A stretch of 64,000 nt of DNA from Glacieibacterium arshaanense (GCF_004681125.1 NZ_SIHO01000003.1:152122-216121), one strand, 5' to 3'; positions 23,983 to 34,084 are shown, numbered from the stretch's first letter. Made by a program: numbers and translations. The notes: generated by a model not told the origin, from the sequence alone.

Positions 23983-24966
23983 ATGTTGCGGGCATATGCA
24001 CCGGGGCCGGATGGTGCGAGCTGCGTGCTGGTCGACGGTGATGCGCAGGCGCTGGCCAATGCCGTGTGGATCGACATGGTGTCGCCGACCGCCGAGGAGG
24101 AGAAGCTCGTCGAATCGGTGATCGGCGTCGAAGTGCCGACGCGCGACGAGATGGTCGAAATCGAACCTTCGAGTCGCCTTTATCAGGAGCCCGGCGGGCT
24201 GTTCCTGACCGCCAACCTCGTCGCCGGTGTCGATTCGGGCAATCCGGTGTCGACGGCGGTCAGTTTCGTGCTGACGCCCGGACGGCTGGTCACAGTGCGC
24301 TATGCCCAGCCCAAGGTGTTCGAACTGTTCGCGGCGCACGTCGACCGCAACCCGGCGCTGTGCGGCGACGCGACGGCGACGCTGATCAACCTGCTCGATG
24401 CGGTGGTCGACCGGCTCGCCGACGTGCTCGAAGGCGTCGGCGACGATCTCGACAATATCTCGCGCTCGACCTTCAGGCGCAGCAAGGGCGACAAGCAGCA
24501 GCGCATGACGACGGTGGCGCTGCAGGTGCTGCTGGCGCGCATCGGCGCGGCGCAGGACATTGTGTCGAAATCGCGCGACTCCGCGGTCAGCCTGACGCGC
24601 GCCATCGGCTTCCTGACCTATGCGCTCAAGAAAAAGGACAGCGGCGACACCAAGGAACGGCTGCGCACGCTGGCGCGCGACCTTGCCTCGCTGACCGACC
24701 AGACGAGCTACCTCGGCAACAACGTCACCTTCCTGCTCGATGCGGCGCTCGGGCTGATCAACATCGAACAGAACGCCATCATCAAGATTTTCTCGGTCGC
24801 CGCAGTGATCTTCATGCCACCGACGCTGGTCGCGAGCGTCTACGGCATGAACTTTGAAGCCATGCCCGAACTGGTCTGGCACTATGGCTATCCGATGGCG
24901 CTCGGGCTGATGGTGATATCGGCGATCCTGCCCTACACCTTCTTCAAGTCGCGCGGCTGGCTGTAA
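23983..24966 (+). CDS. CorA-like magnesium transporter
   Basis: This 327-residue protein is a CorA family divalent cation channel. A soluble N-terminal domain leads into a long helix (residues about 150-260). Two C-terminal membrane segments carry the diagnostic YGMNF motif between them (SVYGMNFEAMPEL), and the end is basic (FFKSRGWL). It would form an inner-membrane pentamer that imports Mg2+ or similar ions. The gene is divergent from the SigF/NrsF set with a gap of 176 bp. Confidence 0.92.
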   Translation: MLRAYAPGPDGASCVLVDGDAQALANAVWIDMVSPTAEEEKLVESVIGVEVPTRDEMVEIEPSSRLYQEPGGLFLTANLVAGVDSGNPVSTAVSFVLTPGRLVTVRYAQPKVFELFAAHVDRNPALCGDATATLINLLDAVVDRLADVLEGVGDDLDNISRSTFRRSKGDKQQRMTTVALQVLLARIGAAQDIVSKSRDSAVSLTRAIGFLTYALKKKDSGDTKERLRTLARDLASLTDQTSYLGNNVTFLLDAALGLINIEQNAIIKIFSVAAVIFMPPTLVASVYGMNFEAMPELVWHYGYPMALGLMVISAILPYTFFKSRGWL

Positions 24967-25025
24967 GGCTTGCCGATGCTTACGGGTTGGCCGACGCCGG
25001 ATTTAGCTGCTAACGCCTCCAGACC

Positions 25026-25508
25026 GTGACCGACCACCGCATCATCGACGTCAAGCTCGACGAACATTCGATCATCTGGCGCAATGCCGATGTCGAGCAG
25101 GAACGCCGCGTGGCGATTTTCGACCTGCTCGAAGGCAACAGCTTCAAGCCGCTCACCGATTATGAAGGCGGTTACGCCGGGCCGTACAAGCTGGTGCTGC
25201 GCGTCGAGGAAGGCCGGCTGGCGATGGAGCTGGCTGCGAAGGACGACACGCTGCTCGAAACCGTCGTGCTGCCGCTGTCGCCGTTCCGCCGCATCGTCCG
25301 CGACTATTTCGCCATCTGCGACAGCTACTACAAAGCCATCCGCGCTGCGACGCCGAGCCAGATCGAAACCATCGACATGGCGCGCCGCGGCATCCACAAC
25401 GACGCCGCCGACCTGCTGATCGAACGGCTCGCCGCCAAGGTCGAAGTCGATTTCGACACCGCGCGCCGGCTGTTCACGCTGATCTGCGTGCTGCACATTC
25501 GCGGCTGA
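25026..25508 (+). CDS. UPF0262 family protein
   Basis: This 160-residue cytosolic protein matches the alphaproteobacterial UPF0262 family (beginning TDHRIIDVKLDE, with RIVRDYFAICDSYYKAI and ending in RRLFTLICVLHIRG). The start is GTG at 25026. The function is unknown. In many alphaproteobacteria such a gene lies among housekeeping genes; here the GNAT gene follows after 2 bp, which suggests co-transcription. Confidence 0.88.
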   Translation: MTDHRIIDVKLDEHSIIWRNADVEQERRVAIFDLLEGNSFKPLTDYEGGYAGPYKLVLRVEEGRLAMELAAKDDTLLETVVLPLSPFRRIVRDYFAICDSYYKAIRAATPSQIETIDMARRGIHNDAADLLIERLAAKVEVDFDTARRLFTLICVLHIRG

Positions 25509-25510
25509 AT

Positions 25511-25954
25511 ATGACGCAGGAATTCACCGTCCGCCTGCTCGGGCCCACCGACGCGGCGCTGCTGCGCGCTGCGGGGGACGCTGTATTCGATGCGGCGCCG
25601 GTGCCGGCGCTGGTTGACGAGTTTCTCGGCGACCCGCGTCATCATCTGGTGGCGGCGATTGCCGATGGCACCATCATCGGCTTTGCCTCGGGCGTCCACT
25701 ATGTCCACCCCGACAAGCCGGCGCAGATGTTCATCAACGAGGCCGGCACCGATGAAGCGTGGCAAAGGCGTGGCGTTGGTCGTGCCGTCATGGCTGCATT
25801 GGTCGACCACGCCCGCAACATTGGCTGCACCGAAGCCTGGGTGCTGACCGCTGCCGACAATGATGCGGCGCGCGGGTTGTATGCCGCCGCCGGCGGTGAC
25901 GAGTTCGACGCCGGCCGCATCTTTGTCATCGACTTGAATCGCGGGCAGGCGTGA
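25511..25954 (+). CDS. GNAT family N-acetyltransferase
   Basis: This 147-residue protein shows the acetyl-CoA binding region of the GNAT fold ([21 protein letters not shown]) and the downstream strand [21 protein letters not shown]. Members such as aminoglycoside acetyltransferase AAC(3)-I-like proteins share this layout, but the acceptor cannot be inferred. It begins 2 bp after the UPF0262 gene. Confidence 0.85.
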   Translation: MTQEFTVRLLGPTDAALLRAAGDAVFDAAPVPALVDEFLGDPRHHLVAAIADGTIIGFASGVHYVHPDKPAQMFINEAGTDEAWQRRGVGRAVMAALVDHARNIGCTEAWVLTAADNDAARGLYAAAGGDEFDAGRIFVIDLNRGQA

Positions 25955-26000
25955 TGCACCTGCACGCCGAACCCATCCAATTTGCAACGGGAAGCACCGC

Positions 26001-26555
26001 ATGTCCGTAATGTCCGACCGCTGGATCCGCCAACAGGCGCACGAAAACGGCATGATCGAGCCGTTCGTCGACCGCCAGGCGCGCGACGGCGTCATCAGCT
26101 ACGGGCTGTCGAGCTATGGCTATGACGCGCGCGTGTCCGACGAGTTCAAGATCTTCACCAACATCGACAGCGTGACGGTCGACCCCAAGGACTTCCACCC
26201 TGCCAGCTTCGTCGACCGCAAGACCGATTGCTGCATTATCCCGCCCAACAGCTTCGCTTTGGCGCGCACCGTCGAATATTTCCGCATCCCGCGCGACGTA
26301 CTGGTCATCTGCCTGGGCAAATCGACCTATGCGCGCTGCGGCATCATCGTCAACGTCACGCCCTTGGAGCCCGGCTGGGAGGGCCATGTGACGCTGGAGT
26401 TTTCCAACACCACGCCGCTGCCCGCCAAGGTTTACGCCAACGAAGGCGCCTGCCAGTTCCTGTTCCTGCAGGGCAATGAACCGTGCGAAGTCAGCTACGC
26501 CGACCGCGCCGGCAAATACATGGGCCAGCGCGGGGTGACGCTGCCCAAGCTCTAA
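26001..26555 (+). CDS. dcd: dCTP deaminase
   Basis: This 184-residue enzyme deaminates dCTP to dUTP for thymidylate synthesis. Family blocks are seen in order: [38 protein letters not shown] and [19 protein letters not shown]. The catalytic glutamate is in the last block, and the C-terminus is [14 protein letters not shown]. Length and sequence are typical of the homotrimeric bacterial enzyme. The ATG at 26001 gives [12 protein letters not shown]; the second ATG three codons later is an alternative. Confidence 0.95.
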   Translation: MSVMSDRWIRQQAHENGMIEPFVDRQARDGVISYGLSSYGYDARVSDEFKIFTNIDSVTVDPKDFHPASFVDRKTDCCIIPPNSFALARTVEYFRIPRDVLVICLGKSTYARCGIIVNVTPLEPGWEGHVTLEFSNTTPLPAKVYANEGACQFLFLQGNEPCEVSYADRAGKYMGQRGVTLPKL

Positions 26556-26682
26556 GTCTTTCAATGGATCCGGTGATTTTGGCCACGCGACGGCTACGGC
26601 GATATTGCTTGCCTCATGCCAATTGCTGCTTACCATAAGCTTAATCGACTCGGCGTTGTCGCCGATCGCGGGGGAGGGCATC

Positions 26683-27363
26683 ATGATGCGCATGGTTACC
26701 AGAATGGTGGCTGCGGGCCTGCTTGCAGCGGTAGCGGTTCCGGCTTCGGCCAATCTTCTCGTCAACGGTGATTTCGAGGCCGATGACGCCTCGGCAAGCC
26801 CCTATTATCTGCGCCAGATTCCGACGGGCTGGAGCGCCATTCCCGGCCTCGATATCGTCGACATCATCGACACCAACTATTCCCAGCCCAATCCGATCCC
26901 CATCCTGCTCGATCCGCAAAGCGGGTCGCAGTTCATCGATCTCAACGGTGCCGCGGCCATCGGCGGCATCCGCCAGACCGTCAGCGGGCTGACACCGGGC
27001 GCGCTGCTGACGCTCAGCCTCTATGCCGGGCAATGGGCGACCAACAGCACGATTTCCGGCAGCCCGGCATCGCTGACCTACAGCCTGCGCGATGTCACCA
27101 CCAATGCCGCGCTGGCATCGGGCAGCTTCACCACCGATCGGCCGGTGTGGACGTTGCTGACGCTGACCGCCGCCGCGCCGACATCGGGCAGCGTGCGCGT
27201 CCAGATCGAAACCGCGTTCACGCTGCAGGCCGGCCCCGGCCTCGATAATGTCAGCCTGACCGCCGCCGGCGGCGTCCCCGAACCGGCGAGCTGGGCGCTG
27301 ATGGTCGGCGGCTTCGGCCTGCTCGGCGGTGCATTGCGCCAGCGCCGCCGCGCCTGCGCCTAA
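26683..27363 (+). CDS. PEPxxWA-CTERM sorting-signal protein
   Basis: This 226-residue exported protein starts with a signal peptide (MMRMVTRMVAAGLLAAVAVPASA). It has a beta-rich domain beginning NLLVNGDFEAD, like DUF642/choice-of-anchor domains. It ends with a PEP-CTERM anchor: VPEPASWALM, a hydrophobic helix and RQRRRACA. PEP-CTERM proteins are processed by exosortase and are often linked to exopolysaccharide or biofilm. GGGGGAGGG precedes the ATG at 26683. No exosortase gene lies in the window. Its ligand is unknown. Confidence 0.88.
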   Translation: MMRMVTRMVAAGLLAAVAVPASANLLVNGDFEADDASASPYYLRQIPTGWSAIPGLDIVDIIDTNYSQPNPIPILLDPQSGSQFIDLNGAAAIGGIRQTVSGLTPGALLTLSLYAGQWATNSTISGSPASLTYSLRDVTTNAALASGSFTTDRPVWTLLTLTAAAPTSGSVRVQIETAFTLQAGPGLDNVSLTAAGGVPEPASWALMVGGFGLLGGALRQRRRACA

Positions 27364-27490
27364 TCCGAAAGCTCCGACACACCGCGCCCGACGCCAATTT
27401 GTCGCTGCGTCGCCGCAGTTCGCCGTGGACATGGCGGCGAACCGCCTTATGCAATCATCCGCAACCATAAAACCGGGTGAGGATGAAGCC

Positions 27491-28312
27491 ATGACCTACG
27501 AAGACATTCTGTACCGCGTCGAAGACGGCGTCGCAGTCATCACTTTGAACCGCCCCGACCGGCTCAACGCCTGGCGCGGCGAGATGGGCCGCGACGTCAA
27601 GTCCGCGATGCGCGCTGCCAGCGACGACGCCGCCGTGCGCGTCATCGTGTTCACCGGCGCCGGCCGCGGCTTCTGCGCCGGTGCCGACATGAACACGCTG
27701 CAGGTCATCCAGGGCGGCAACGCTGCCGCCCGCTCCGGCGCCGGCGGGGCCAGCGATTTCGACCCCAACGCGCGTGCCGACTTCCGCATGGCGAACAGCT
27801 GGTTCCCGGCAGTGCCCAAGCCGATCATCGGTGCCATCAACGGGGCGTGTGCCGGGCTCGGCATGGTCTATGCCCTGTACACCGACATCCGTTTCGCGTC
27901 GGACGCCGCGGTGTTCACCACGGCGTTCTCCAAGCGCGGGCTGATCGCCGAACACGGCATTTCGTGGCTGCTGCCGCGCCTGATCGGCTTTGCCGCCGCC
28001 GCCGACCTGCTGTTTTCGTCGCGCAAGGTCGATGCGCAAGAAGCTCTGGCGCTCGGGCTGGTGACGCGGGTTTTCCCCGCTGCCGAATTCGAAGCCGGCG
28101 TCATGGCCTACGCCAAGATGCTCGCCAATGACGTGTCGCCGCGGTCGTTGCGTGAAATGAAACGCGAGCTGTGGAACGCGCAGCTCGAATCACTCGGCGA
28201 ATCGATTGCCGCCGCCGACGCCGACATGGCCGGCAGCTTCGCGTCGGAAGACTTCAAGGAAGGCGTCGCGCACTTCCTCGAAAAGCGCCCGGCGAAGTTC
28301 ACAGGCAAGTAA
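27491..28312 (+). CDS. Enoyl-CoA hydratase/isomerase family protein
   Basis: This 273-residue crotonase-fold enzyme shows TLNRPDRLNAW at the start. The oxyanion-hole region is AGRGFCAGADMN, and IGAINGACAGLGMVYALYTD is the second loop. The residue at the usual Glu144 position appears hydrophobic (SDAAVFTTAFSKRGL), while a Glu lies in GLIAEHGISW, so the exact reaction (hydratase, isomerase or other) is open. The ATG at 27491 was chosen over an upstream frame because the fold starts there. A palindromic repeat follows the stop directly. Confidence 0.88.
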   Translation: MTYEDILYRVEDGVAVITLNRPDRLNAWRGEMGRDVKSAMRAASDDAAVRVIVFTGAGRGFCAGADMNTLQVIQGGNAAARSGAGGASDFDPNARADFRMANSWFPAVPKPIIGAINGACAGLGMVYALYTDIRFASDAAVFTTAFSKRGLIAEHGISWLLPRLIGFAAAADLLFSSRKVDAQEALALGLVTRVFPAAEFEAGVMAYAKMLANDVSPRSLREMKRELWNAQLESLGESIAAADADMAGSFASEDFKEGVAHFLEKRPAKFTGK

Positions 28313-28380
28313 AAGAGCCTCCGGCGGGCAGGGGCTAGCCCCTGCACCTAACAGTCACCCCTGCCCGCCGGAGGCCCTTC
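28313..28380. repeat. Compact palindromic element, copy 6
   Basis: The left arm carries a 9-bp perfect inner palindrome (gcaggggct-agcccctgc). The right arm has lost the first half of its hairpin and retains cacccctgcccgccggaggc. It lies between the enoyl-CoA hydratase and murA. Confidence 0.85.
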
Positions 28381-28424
28381 AATCCCGCTATCGCGCGGCG
28401 AAATGACGCGCTAAACCAGCCGTC

Positions 28425-29708
28425 ATGGACCAGATCATCATTCGCGGCGGCCGGCCGCTTTCAGGCAGCATCCACATCTCGGGGGCCAAAAACGCCGCGC
28501 TGACGCTGATGCCGTGCGCGTTGCTCAGCGAAGAGCCGCTGACGCTGCGCAACCTGCCGCGTTTGGCCGACATCGATACCTTCGGGCATCTGCTCAACAA
28601 CCACGGCGTTTCGACGACGATCGAAGGCTCGCACCCCGGCGAATACGGCCGCGTGATGACGCTGCGCGCCAACCGCATCACCAGCACCGTCGCGCCGTAT
28701 GACATCGTCCGCAAGATGCGCGCCTCGATCCTCGTGCTCGGGCCGTTGCTGGCGCGTTGCGGCGAGGCGACCGTGTCGCTGCCCGGCGGCTGCGCCATCG
28801 GCAACCGGCCGATCGACCTGCATTTGAAGGCGCTCGAACACCTCGGCGCCGAAATCGAAGTCACTGCCGGCTATGTCAAAGCGGTCGCCCCCAAGGGCGG
28901 GCTGCGCGGCGGGCGTTATGTGTTCCCCACCGTGTCGGTCGGTGCCACCGAGAACGTCGTGATGGCCGCCGTGCTCGCGGTCGGCGAATCGATCATCGAA
29001 AACGCCGCACGCGAGCCCGAAATCGTCGATCTATGCCGCTGCCTGATTGCCATGGGCGCGAAGATCGACGGCGTCGGCACCGAACGGCTGGTCATCACCG
29101 GCGTCCCCAAACTCCACGGCGCGACCTATGCGGTGATGCCCGACCGCATCGAAACCGGCAGCTACGCCTGTGCCGTCGCCATCACCGGCGGCGAGATCGA
29201 GCTCATTGGTGCCGAGGACGAAACGCTCGGCGCGACGTTCGATGCGCTGCGCGAAGCCGGCATCGAAACCAAGGCGACGCCGCGTGGCCTGATGGTGCGC
29301 CGCGCCAACGGCCTGCACGGCATCACCGTGTCGACCGCGCCCTATCCGGGCTTCCCGACCGACATGCAGGCGCAGTTCATGGCGATGCTGGCGCTCGCCG
29401 ATGGTGCATCGCTGCTGACCGAAACCATCTTCGAAAATCGCTACATGCACGTCCCCGAACTGGCGCGCATGGGTGCCGACATCACCGTGCGCGGCCGCTC
29501 CGCCGTAGTGCGCGGTGTCGACAAACTCGTCGGCGCGCAGGTCATGGCGACCGATTTGCGCGCCTCGATGAGCCTCGTGCTGGCGGGACTCGCGGCGCAG
29601 GGCGAAACCATCGTCAGCCGCGTCTATCACCTCGACCGCGGCTATGAACGGCTCGAAGAAAAGCTCTCGGCCGTCGGCGCCGACATCGAACGGATTTCCG
29701 ACGGGTGA
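28425..29708 (+). CDS. murA: UDP-N-acetylglucosamine 1-carboxyvinyltransferase
   Basis: This 427-residue cytosolic enzyme transfers enolpyruvate from PEP to UDP-GlcNAc, the first committed step of peptidoglycan synthesis. The N-terminus [20 protein letters not shown] is characteristic. The catalytic Cys123 is present in [15 protein letters not shown], so a fosfomycin-sensitive form is expected. The C-terminal block [17 protein letters not shown] is typical. The downstream DUF2948 gene starts at a GTG overlapping the murA stop, and PhzF follows by another overlap, forming a three-gene operon. Confidence 0.97.
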   Translation: MDQIIIRGGRPLSGSIHISGAKNAALTLMPCALLSEEPLTLRNLPRLADIDTFGHLLNNHGVSTTIEGSHPGEYGRVMTLRANRITSTVAPYDIVRKMRASILVLGPLLARCGEATVSLPGGCAIGNRPIDLHLKALEHLGAEIEVTAGYVKAVAPKGGLRGGRYVFPTVSVGATENVVMAAVLAVGESIIENAAREPEIVDLCRCLIAMGAKIDGVGTERLVITGVPKLHGATYAVMPDRIETGSYACAVAITGGEIELIGAEDETLGATFDALREAGIETKATPRGLMVRRANGLHGITVSTAPYPGFPTDMQAQFMAMLALADGASLLTETIFENRYMHVPELARMGADITVRGRSAVVRGVDKLVGAQVMATDLRASMSLVLAGLAAQGETIVSRVYHLDRGYERLEEKLSAVGADIERISDG

Positions 29709-30178
29709 GCACGCCTACCGTTGCGCCCACCACTACATTGGCCGACACCCGCCTGCTGCTGCTCGCACAGGAGGCGTCTGAACTGCCGCTGCTGTCTTCG
29801 CTGCTGCAGGACGCCACCGTGCGCCCGATCGACGTCGCCTGGGATGCGCGCGGTCACCGGCTGGTGCTGCTCGTCGGGCGCTACCGCTGGGAACAGCACG
29901 ACCAATCGCGCATCCGCACGGCGTTGCGCATCGACCATGTGCTGCGCGTCGAGCGCCGCGGCTGGCCGGTGCCGCCGCCCGCCAGTTCGGCCGGCGCGCA
30001 TGACCCGACGCACACGGTGCTGGCGCTGCTGGCGATGACGCTGGACGGCGACTTTCTGACGCTCGATTTTTCGGGCGGCGCGTCGCTGCGACTGACGCTC
30101 GAAGTCGTCGATGTGACGCTCGAGGACCTGTCGTCGCCCTGGGTCGCGCGCAGCCGGCCGAGCCACGACGCCGCATGA
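29705..30178 (+). CDS. DUF2948 family protein
   Basis: This 157-residue protein matches the alphaproteobacterial DUF2948 family that commonly sits just after murA. Typical segments are [40 protein letters not shown] and a C-terminal DLSSPW. No function is established and no signal peptide or catalytic site is visible. The GTG start at 29705 overlaps the murA TGA, and its own stop overlaps the PhzF ATG (ATGA). Confidence 0.85.
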   Translation: MSTPTVAPTTTLADTRLLLLAQEASELPLLSSLLQDATVRPIDVAWDARGHRLVLLVGRYRWEQHDQSRIRTALRIDHVLRVERRGWPVPPPASSAGAHDPTHTVLALLAMTLDGDFLTLDFSGGASLRLTLEVVDVTLEDLSSPWVARSRPSHDAA

Positions 30179-31017
30179 CGCGTCGCTTCGATTTCCAGCA
30201 AGTCGATGTCTTCGCCAGCGCGCCGCTCAAGGGCAACGCGCTCGCCGTCGTCATCGGCGCCGACGCGCTGAGCGATTCCGAAATGGCGGCATTCGCCAAC
30301 TGGACCAACCTCGCCGAAACGACGTTCCTGCTGGCGCCCACCGACGGGCAAGCCGACTACCGTGTCCGCATCTTCACCACCGAACGCGAATTGCCGTTCG
30401 CCGGCCACCCGACCATCGGCAGCGCCTATGTATGGCTTGCGGCCGGCGGCGTGCCCAAGGGTGCCGAAATCGTCCAGCAATGCGGAATCGGGCTGGTGCG
30501 CCTGCGCCGCGACGGTGACCGCCTCGCCTTCGCCGCGCCGCCGCTGATCCGCTCGGACGCGGTCGAACCGCAACTGCTGGCGCGCGTCGCCAAGGGCCTT
30601 GGCGTTGCGCAAAGCGCCATCGTCGCCTCAAGCTGGCTGGTAAACGGCCCCGAATGGCTCGGCGTCGAGCTGGCAAGCCGCGCCGAAGTGCTGGCGCTGC
30701 GCCCCGACAAAAGCCTGCTCGCCGGGCTCGATATCGGCGTCGTCGCGCGCTGCGCGCCCACCGACGGCATCGACGCGCAGTTCGAAGTCCGCGCCTTCCC
30801 CGCCGACATCGCCTCGCCCGAAGATCCCGTCACCGGCAGCCTCAATGCCGGCCTGGCGCAGTGGCTGCTCGGCTCCGGCCGCGCCACCTCGCCCTATGTC
30901 GCGTCGCAAGGCACCGCCATCGGCCGCGCCGGCCTCGTCCATGTCGAACAGATTGGCACCGATATCTGGATCGGTGGGGACAGCATTACCGTCATTTCGG
31001 GCAGTGTGACGATCTAA
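30175..31017 (+). CDS. PhzF family isomerase-like protein
   Basis: This 280-residue protein belongs to the PhzF/diaminopimelate-epimerase fold family. The early block RFDFQQVDVFASAPLKGNAL and the probable catalytic glutamate in NLAETTFLL are present. RIFTTERELPFAGHPTIGSA is the next block, and the second-half motif is SPEDPVTGSLNAGLAQWL. Only some members act in phenazine synthesis and no such genes are nearby, so the substrate is unknown. The start overlaps the DUF2948 stop by ATGA, and a palindromic repeat starts within its stop codon. Confidence 0.88.
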   Translation: MTRRFDFQQVDVFASAPLKGNALAVVIGADALSDSEMAAFANWTNLAETTFLLAPTDGQADYRVRIFTTERELPFAGHPTIGSAYVWLAAGGVPKGAEIVQQCGIGLVRLRRDGDRLAFAAPPLIRSDAVEPQLLARVAKGLGVAQSAIVASSWLVNGPEWLGVELASRAEVLALRPDKSLLAGLDIGVVARCAPTDGIDAQFEVRAFPADIASPEDPVTGSLNAGLAQWLLGSGRATSPYVASQGTAIGRAGLVHVEQIGTDIWIGGDSITVISGSVTI

Positions 31018-31095
31018 GAGCCTCCGGCGGGCAGGGGTGACCCGTGCACCCCAATAATCGGGTGCAGGGGTCACCCCTGCCCGCCGGAGGCCCTT
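31016..31095. repeat. Paired palindromic element, copy 7
   Basis: The arms are 10-15 bp apart, with inner hairpins gcaggggt-g-acccgtgc (one mismatch) on the left and gcaggggt-c-acccctgc on the right. Apart from the mismatch, these are inverse copies of each other. It lies between the PhzF and thiolase genes. Confidence 0.9.
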
Positions 31096-31168
31096 GCTTC
31101 CGAACTGTTGTGCCGCGCCGCACAACTGCGCTAGGGCAAACCCCGAAAATTCAGCGAAGGAACCCATC

Positions 31169-32353
31169 ATGGCCACCGATTCCGTTGTCATCCTGTCGTA
31201 TGCACGCACGCCGATGGGCGGCTTCCAGGGCGCGCTTGGCGGCGTCAGCGCGACGGCGCTCGGCGCGACGGCGGTGCGTGCGGCGGTCGAACGCGCCGGC
31301 GTGGCGCCCGACAGCATCGAGCGCATTGTGATGGGCTGCGTGCTGCCGGCCGGGCTCGGCCAGGCGCCGGCGCGTCAGGCCGCATTGGGCGCAGGGCTGC
31401 CGCAATCGGTCGAGGCCGCGACGGTCAACAAGATGTGCGGCTCGGGCATGGAAGCCGCGATCGTCGCGCATGACGCGCTGGCAGCGGGTACTGCCGACCT
31501 CATCGTCGCGGGCGGCATGGAGAGCATGTCGAACGCGCCGTACCTTCTGATGAAGCATCGCGGCGGCGCGCGCATCGGCCATGACGCGGTCAAGGATTCG
31601 ATGTACCTCGACGGCCTCGAAGACGCCTATGACCCCGGCAAGCTGATGGGCGCCTTCGCCGAAGAAGCCGCGCAAAGCTACCAGTTCACCCGCGGCGCGC
31701 AGGACGCCTATGCGCTCGAAAGTCTGGCCCGCGCCAAGGCGGCCATCGCCTCGGGCGCCTTCGAACGCGAAATCACCCCGGTCACCGTGACCACGCGCAA
31801 GGGCAGCGAAGACATCGCCGAGGACGAACAGCCCGGCAAGGCGCTGCCCGACAAGATCCCGACATTGAAGCCGGCGTTCGCCAAGGACGGCACCATCACC
31901 GCCGCCAACGCCTCGTCGATTTCGGACGGCGCCGCCGCGATGGTCATGTCGCGCGCCAGTGTCGCCGACCGCCTCGGCCTGACGCCGGTCGCCCGCATCG
32001 TCGCGCACGCCGGCCACGCGCATGCCCCCGGCCTGTTCACCACCGCGCCGGTGCCCGCCATCCGCAAAGTGCTCGCCAAGGCCGGCTGGACCGTCGATGA
32101 TGTCGACCTGTTCGAAGTCAACGAAGCCTTCGCCGTCGTCGCCATGATCGCCATGCGCGACCTCGGCATCGATCACGCCAAGATCAACGTCAACGGCGGC
32201 GCTACCGCACTCGGCCACCCGATCGGCGCCAGCGGCGCGCGCATCATGGCCACGCTGATTTCCGCTCTGCAAACGCGCGGCCTGAAACGCGGCGTGGCGA
32301 GCCTGTGTATCGGTGGCGGCGAAGCGACGGCAGTCGCGGTCGAGTTGGTTTAA
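31169..32353 (+). CDS. Acetyl-CoA C-acyltransferase (thiolase)
   Basis: This 394-residue thiolase condenses or cleaves acyl-CoA. The nucleophilic cysteine is in [10 protein letters not shown]. The catalytic histidine is in [16 protein letters not shown] and the second cysteine is in SLCIGGGEA. Length and motifs fit a biosynthetic acetoacetyl-CoA thiolase (PhaA/AtoB type) or a short-chain beta-oxidation thiolase. The ATG at 31169 follows GAAGGAAC. It stands alone between two palindromic elements; the enoyl-CoA hydratase at 27.5 kb is a possible pathway partner. Confidence 0.93.
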   Translation: MATDSVVILSYARTPMGGFQGALGGVSATALGATAVRAAVERAGVAPDSIERIVMGCVLPAGLGQAPARQAALGAGLPQSVEAATVNKMCGSGMEAAIVAHDALAAGTADLIVAGGMESMSNAPYLLMKHRGGARIGHDAVKDSMYLDGLEDAYDPGKLMGAFAEEAAQSYQFTRGAQDAYALESLARAKAAIASGAFEREITPVTVTTRKGSEDIAEDEQPGKALPDKIPTLKPAFAKDGTITAANASSISDGAAAMVMSRASVADRLGLTPVARIVAHAGHAHAPGLFTTAPVPAIRKVLAKAGWTVDDVDLFEVNEAFAVVAMIAMRDLGIDHAKINVNGGATALGHPIGASGARIMATLISALQTRGLKRGVASLCIGGGEATAVAVELV

Positions 32354-32362
32354 GGCCGACGA

Positions 32363-32495
32363 AAGAGCCTCCGGCGGGCAGGCCGCAGGCCTGCACCAGT
32401 AGTTTGTGACCGCGCAACATCGACCGACGTACGTCCCCGATGCACCGACCCAAACCTATGGTGCAGGCCTGAGGCCTGCCCGCCGGAGGCTCTTC
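32363..32495. repeat. Paired palindromic element, copy 8
   Basis: The arms enclose about 60 bp of unique DNA. Inner hairpins are gcaggcc-gca-ggcctgc and gcaggcct-g-aggcctgc. It lies between the convergent thiolase and coq7 genes. Confidence 0.9.
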
Positions 32496-32509
32496 TCTAG
32501 CCTTGGCTC

Positions 32510-33043
32510 TTAAACCCGTCGCGCCGCGGCAATCGCCGTCCGGCACCCCGCACGAATAATCGCGCTCAGCAGCGGGTAGCCCGGCGTCGATTCGGCGCCG
32601 TGGGCGAGTGCGGTATCGCGGTGCTCGACTTCTTCGGCCTGGAACTCGGCGATGGTGGCCTCGAGTTCGGGCTCGCTGCCGGCGAGTGCGTCGCGTTGTT
32701 CCTGGTAGTGGCGGTCGATTTCGGTTTCGACGGCGACGGTGCAGGCCATGGCGGCGCGCGGGCCAAGCAACGCCGTCGCGGCACCGAGCGCAAAGCCGGC
32801 GACATTCCAGAACGGCTGGAGCGCGGTCGGGCGGACGCGGCGCTTGACGAGCTCGGCATCGAACCAGTCGAGGTGGCGCTGTTCCTGCTGCTGCATCCGG
32901 GCGATTTCGGCGGCGGCAGGGTGGCGGTTGCCGAGCACGGCGAGCTGGCCTGCGTAGATGCGCGACGCGCCGAATTCGCCGGCAAGGTCGACGCGCAGCA
33001 TTGATGCCACGCTATCGCGCCGGTCGCCCGGCAGGTGGTTCAA
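32510..33043 (-). CDS. coq7: Demethoxyubiquinone hydroxylase (Coq7 family)
   Basis: This 177-residue di-iron monooxygenase hydroxylates demethoxyubiquinol late in ubiquinone synthesis. Iron-ligand motifs are in the right order: LRVDLAGEFGASRIYAGQ, EQRHLDWF, VETEIDRHYQEQ and AEEVEHRDTALAHGA. The TTG at 33043 overlaps the dsbB stop (TTGA) and gives the expected lead-in before the first ligand helix. The ATG at 33001 would start too close to that ligand. It follows dsbB and the YqaA gene in a tightly packed operon. Confidence 0.88.
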   Translation of the reverse strand: MNHLPGDRRDSVASMLRVDLAGEFGASRIYAGQLAVLGNRHPAAAEIARMQQQEQRHLDWFDAELVKRRVRPTALQPFWNVAGFALGAATALLGPRAAMACTVAVETEIDRHYQEQRDALAGSEPELEATIAEFQAEEVEHRDTALAHGAESTPGYPLLSAIIRAGCRTAIAAARRV

Positions 33044-33504
33044 CGCGGTTTCCGTAGCAGCCACAATGCGCCTCCGCCGATAAGTCCCGAGAGGATTGCG
33101 TTGTACCCGGCGAGCGAGATGCCGAACAGCGTCCATTGTGCCGCATCGCAGCGGATCAGCGGCGTCGCCATGATGCTGCCGAGCACTTCCGAAGTGGTGC
33201 CGGTGACGGGTGCGGCGGTGCAGGTCGTCAGGCCTTCCCACCAATGATATTCGACGCCGGCGTGGAAGACGCCGATGGCGCCGCTGACCAGCACCGCAAT
33301 CGCGGCGAGCGCGGTCAGCGCGCGGTTCGAGCCGAGCGCCCAGGCGAGCAGGCCGAGCGCGATGGCGGCGAGGTGAGGCCAGCGCTGCCAATAGCACATT
33401 TCACACGGGAACAGCCCGCCGACGAATTGCGACAGCAGCGCGCCGCCGATCAGCCCCGCCGCGCCGACCAGCACCAGCGCATTGGCCGCTTGTTCACGAC
33501 GCAT
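33040..33504 (-). CDS. dsbB: Disulfide bond formation protein B family
   Basis: This 154-residue inner-membrane protein has four hydrophobic helices. The first periplasmic cysteine pair is CEMC (Cys34, Cys37), and a second pair is formed by TTCTAAP and LIRCDAA. It would reoxidise DsbA-type proteins with electrons passed to ubiquinone. The ATG at 33504 overlaps the YqaA stop by 11 bp, and the next gene is the ubiquinone enzyme Coq7. Confidence 0.88.
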   Translation of the reverse strand: MRREQAANALVLVGAAGLIGGALLSQFVGGLFPCEMCYWQRWPHLAAIALGLLAWALGSNRALTALAAIAVLVSGAIGVFHAGVEYHWWEGLTTCTAAPVTGTTSEVLGSIMATPLIRCDAAQWTLFGISLAGYNAILSGLIGGGALWLLRKPR

Positions 33505-34084
33505 AGTGCACGACCACAAAGCCGCCGACGAACAGCCCGCTGAAGATCAGCGCCAGCTTGTTGAAATGATTGTCGATGAGGTGGCGCGCGGTGTCGCCGT
33601 AGCGCCGCATCAGGAAAGCGACGAGGAAGAAGCGCCCGCCGCGCCCGGCAATCGACGCCAGAATCAGCACCGGAATCGACATGCCGGTGGTGCCCGCGGC
33701 GATCGTCGCGACCTTGTACGGAATCGGCAGGAACGCGAACGCCAGCATCAGCCAGCCGCCATATTCGTTCACCTGCGCCGTGAAGCGCGCGAACGTCGCT
33801 TCATAGCCATAGAAGTGCAGCAGCGGGATGCCGATGGTGTGATACAGCGCCGCGCCGATGGCATAGCCGAGCAGCGCGCCAAGCACCGAGGTGATGGTGG
33901 CAATTGTCGCGTAGCGGATCGATTTCTCCGGCCGCGCCAGATACATCGGGATCAGCATCACATCGGGCGGGATCGGGAAGAAGCTCGAGTCGGCGAACGA
34001 AATGAACGCCAGCCAACGCTCGGCGGTCGGCCGGCCGGCGCGTTCGAGGGTCCAGTCATAGAGTTTGCGCAGCACTGGCTTCAC
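33494..34084 (-). CDS. YqaA family membrane protein (DedA/VTT-like)
   Basis: This 196-residue membrane protein belongs to the SNARE-associated/DedA-like YqaA family. Motifs seen are FADSSFFPIPPDVMLIPMYL and the later FLPIPYKVATIAAG and GRGGRFFLVA segments, with several membrane helices. DedA relatives affect lipid carriers and membrane potential, but the YqaA substrate is unknown. The start is GTG at 34084. It is the first gene of a leftward group with dsbB and coq7. Confidence 0.85.
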   Translation of the reverse strand: MKPVLRKLYDWTLERAGRPTAERWLAFISFADSSFFPIPPDVMLIPMYLARPEKSIRYATIATITSVLGALLGYAIGAALYHTIGIPLLHFYGYEATFARFTAQVNEYGGWLMLAFAFLPIPYKVATIAAGTTGMSIPVLILASIAGRGGRFFLVAFLMRRYGDTARHLIDNHFNKLALIFSGLFVGGFVVVHYAS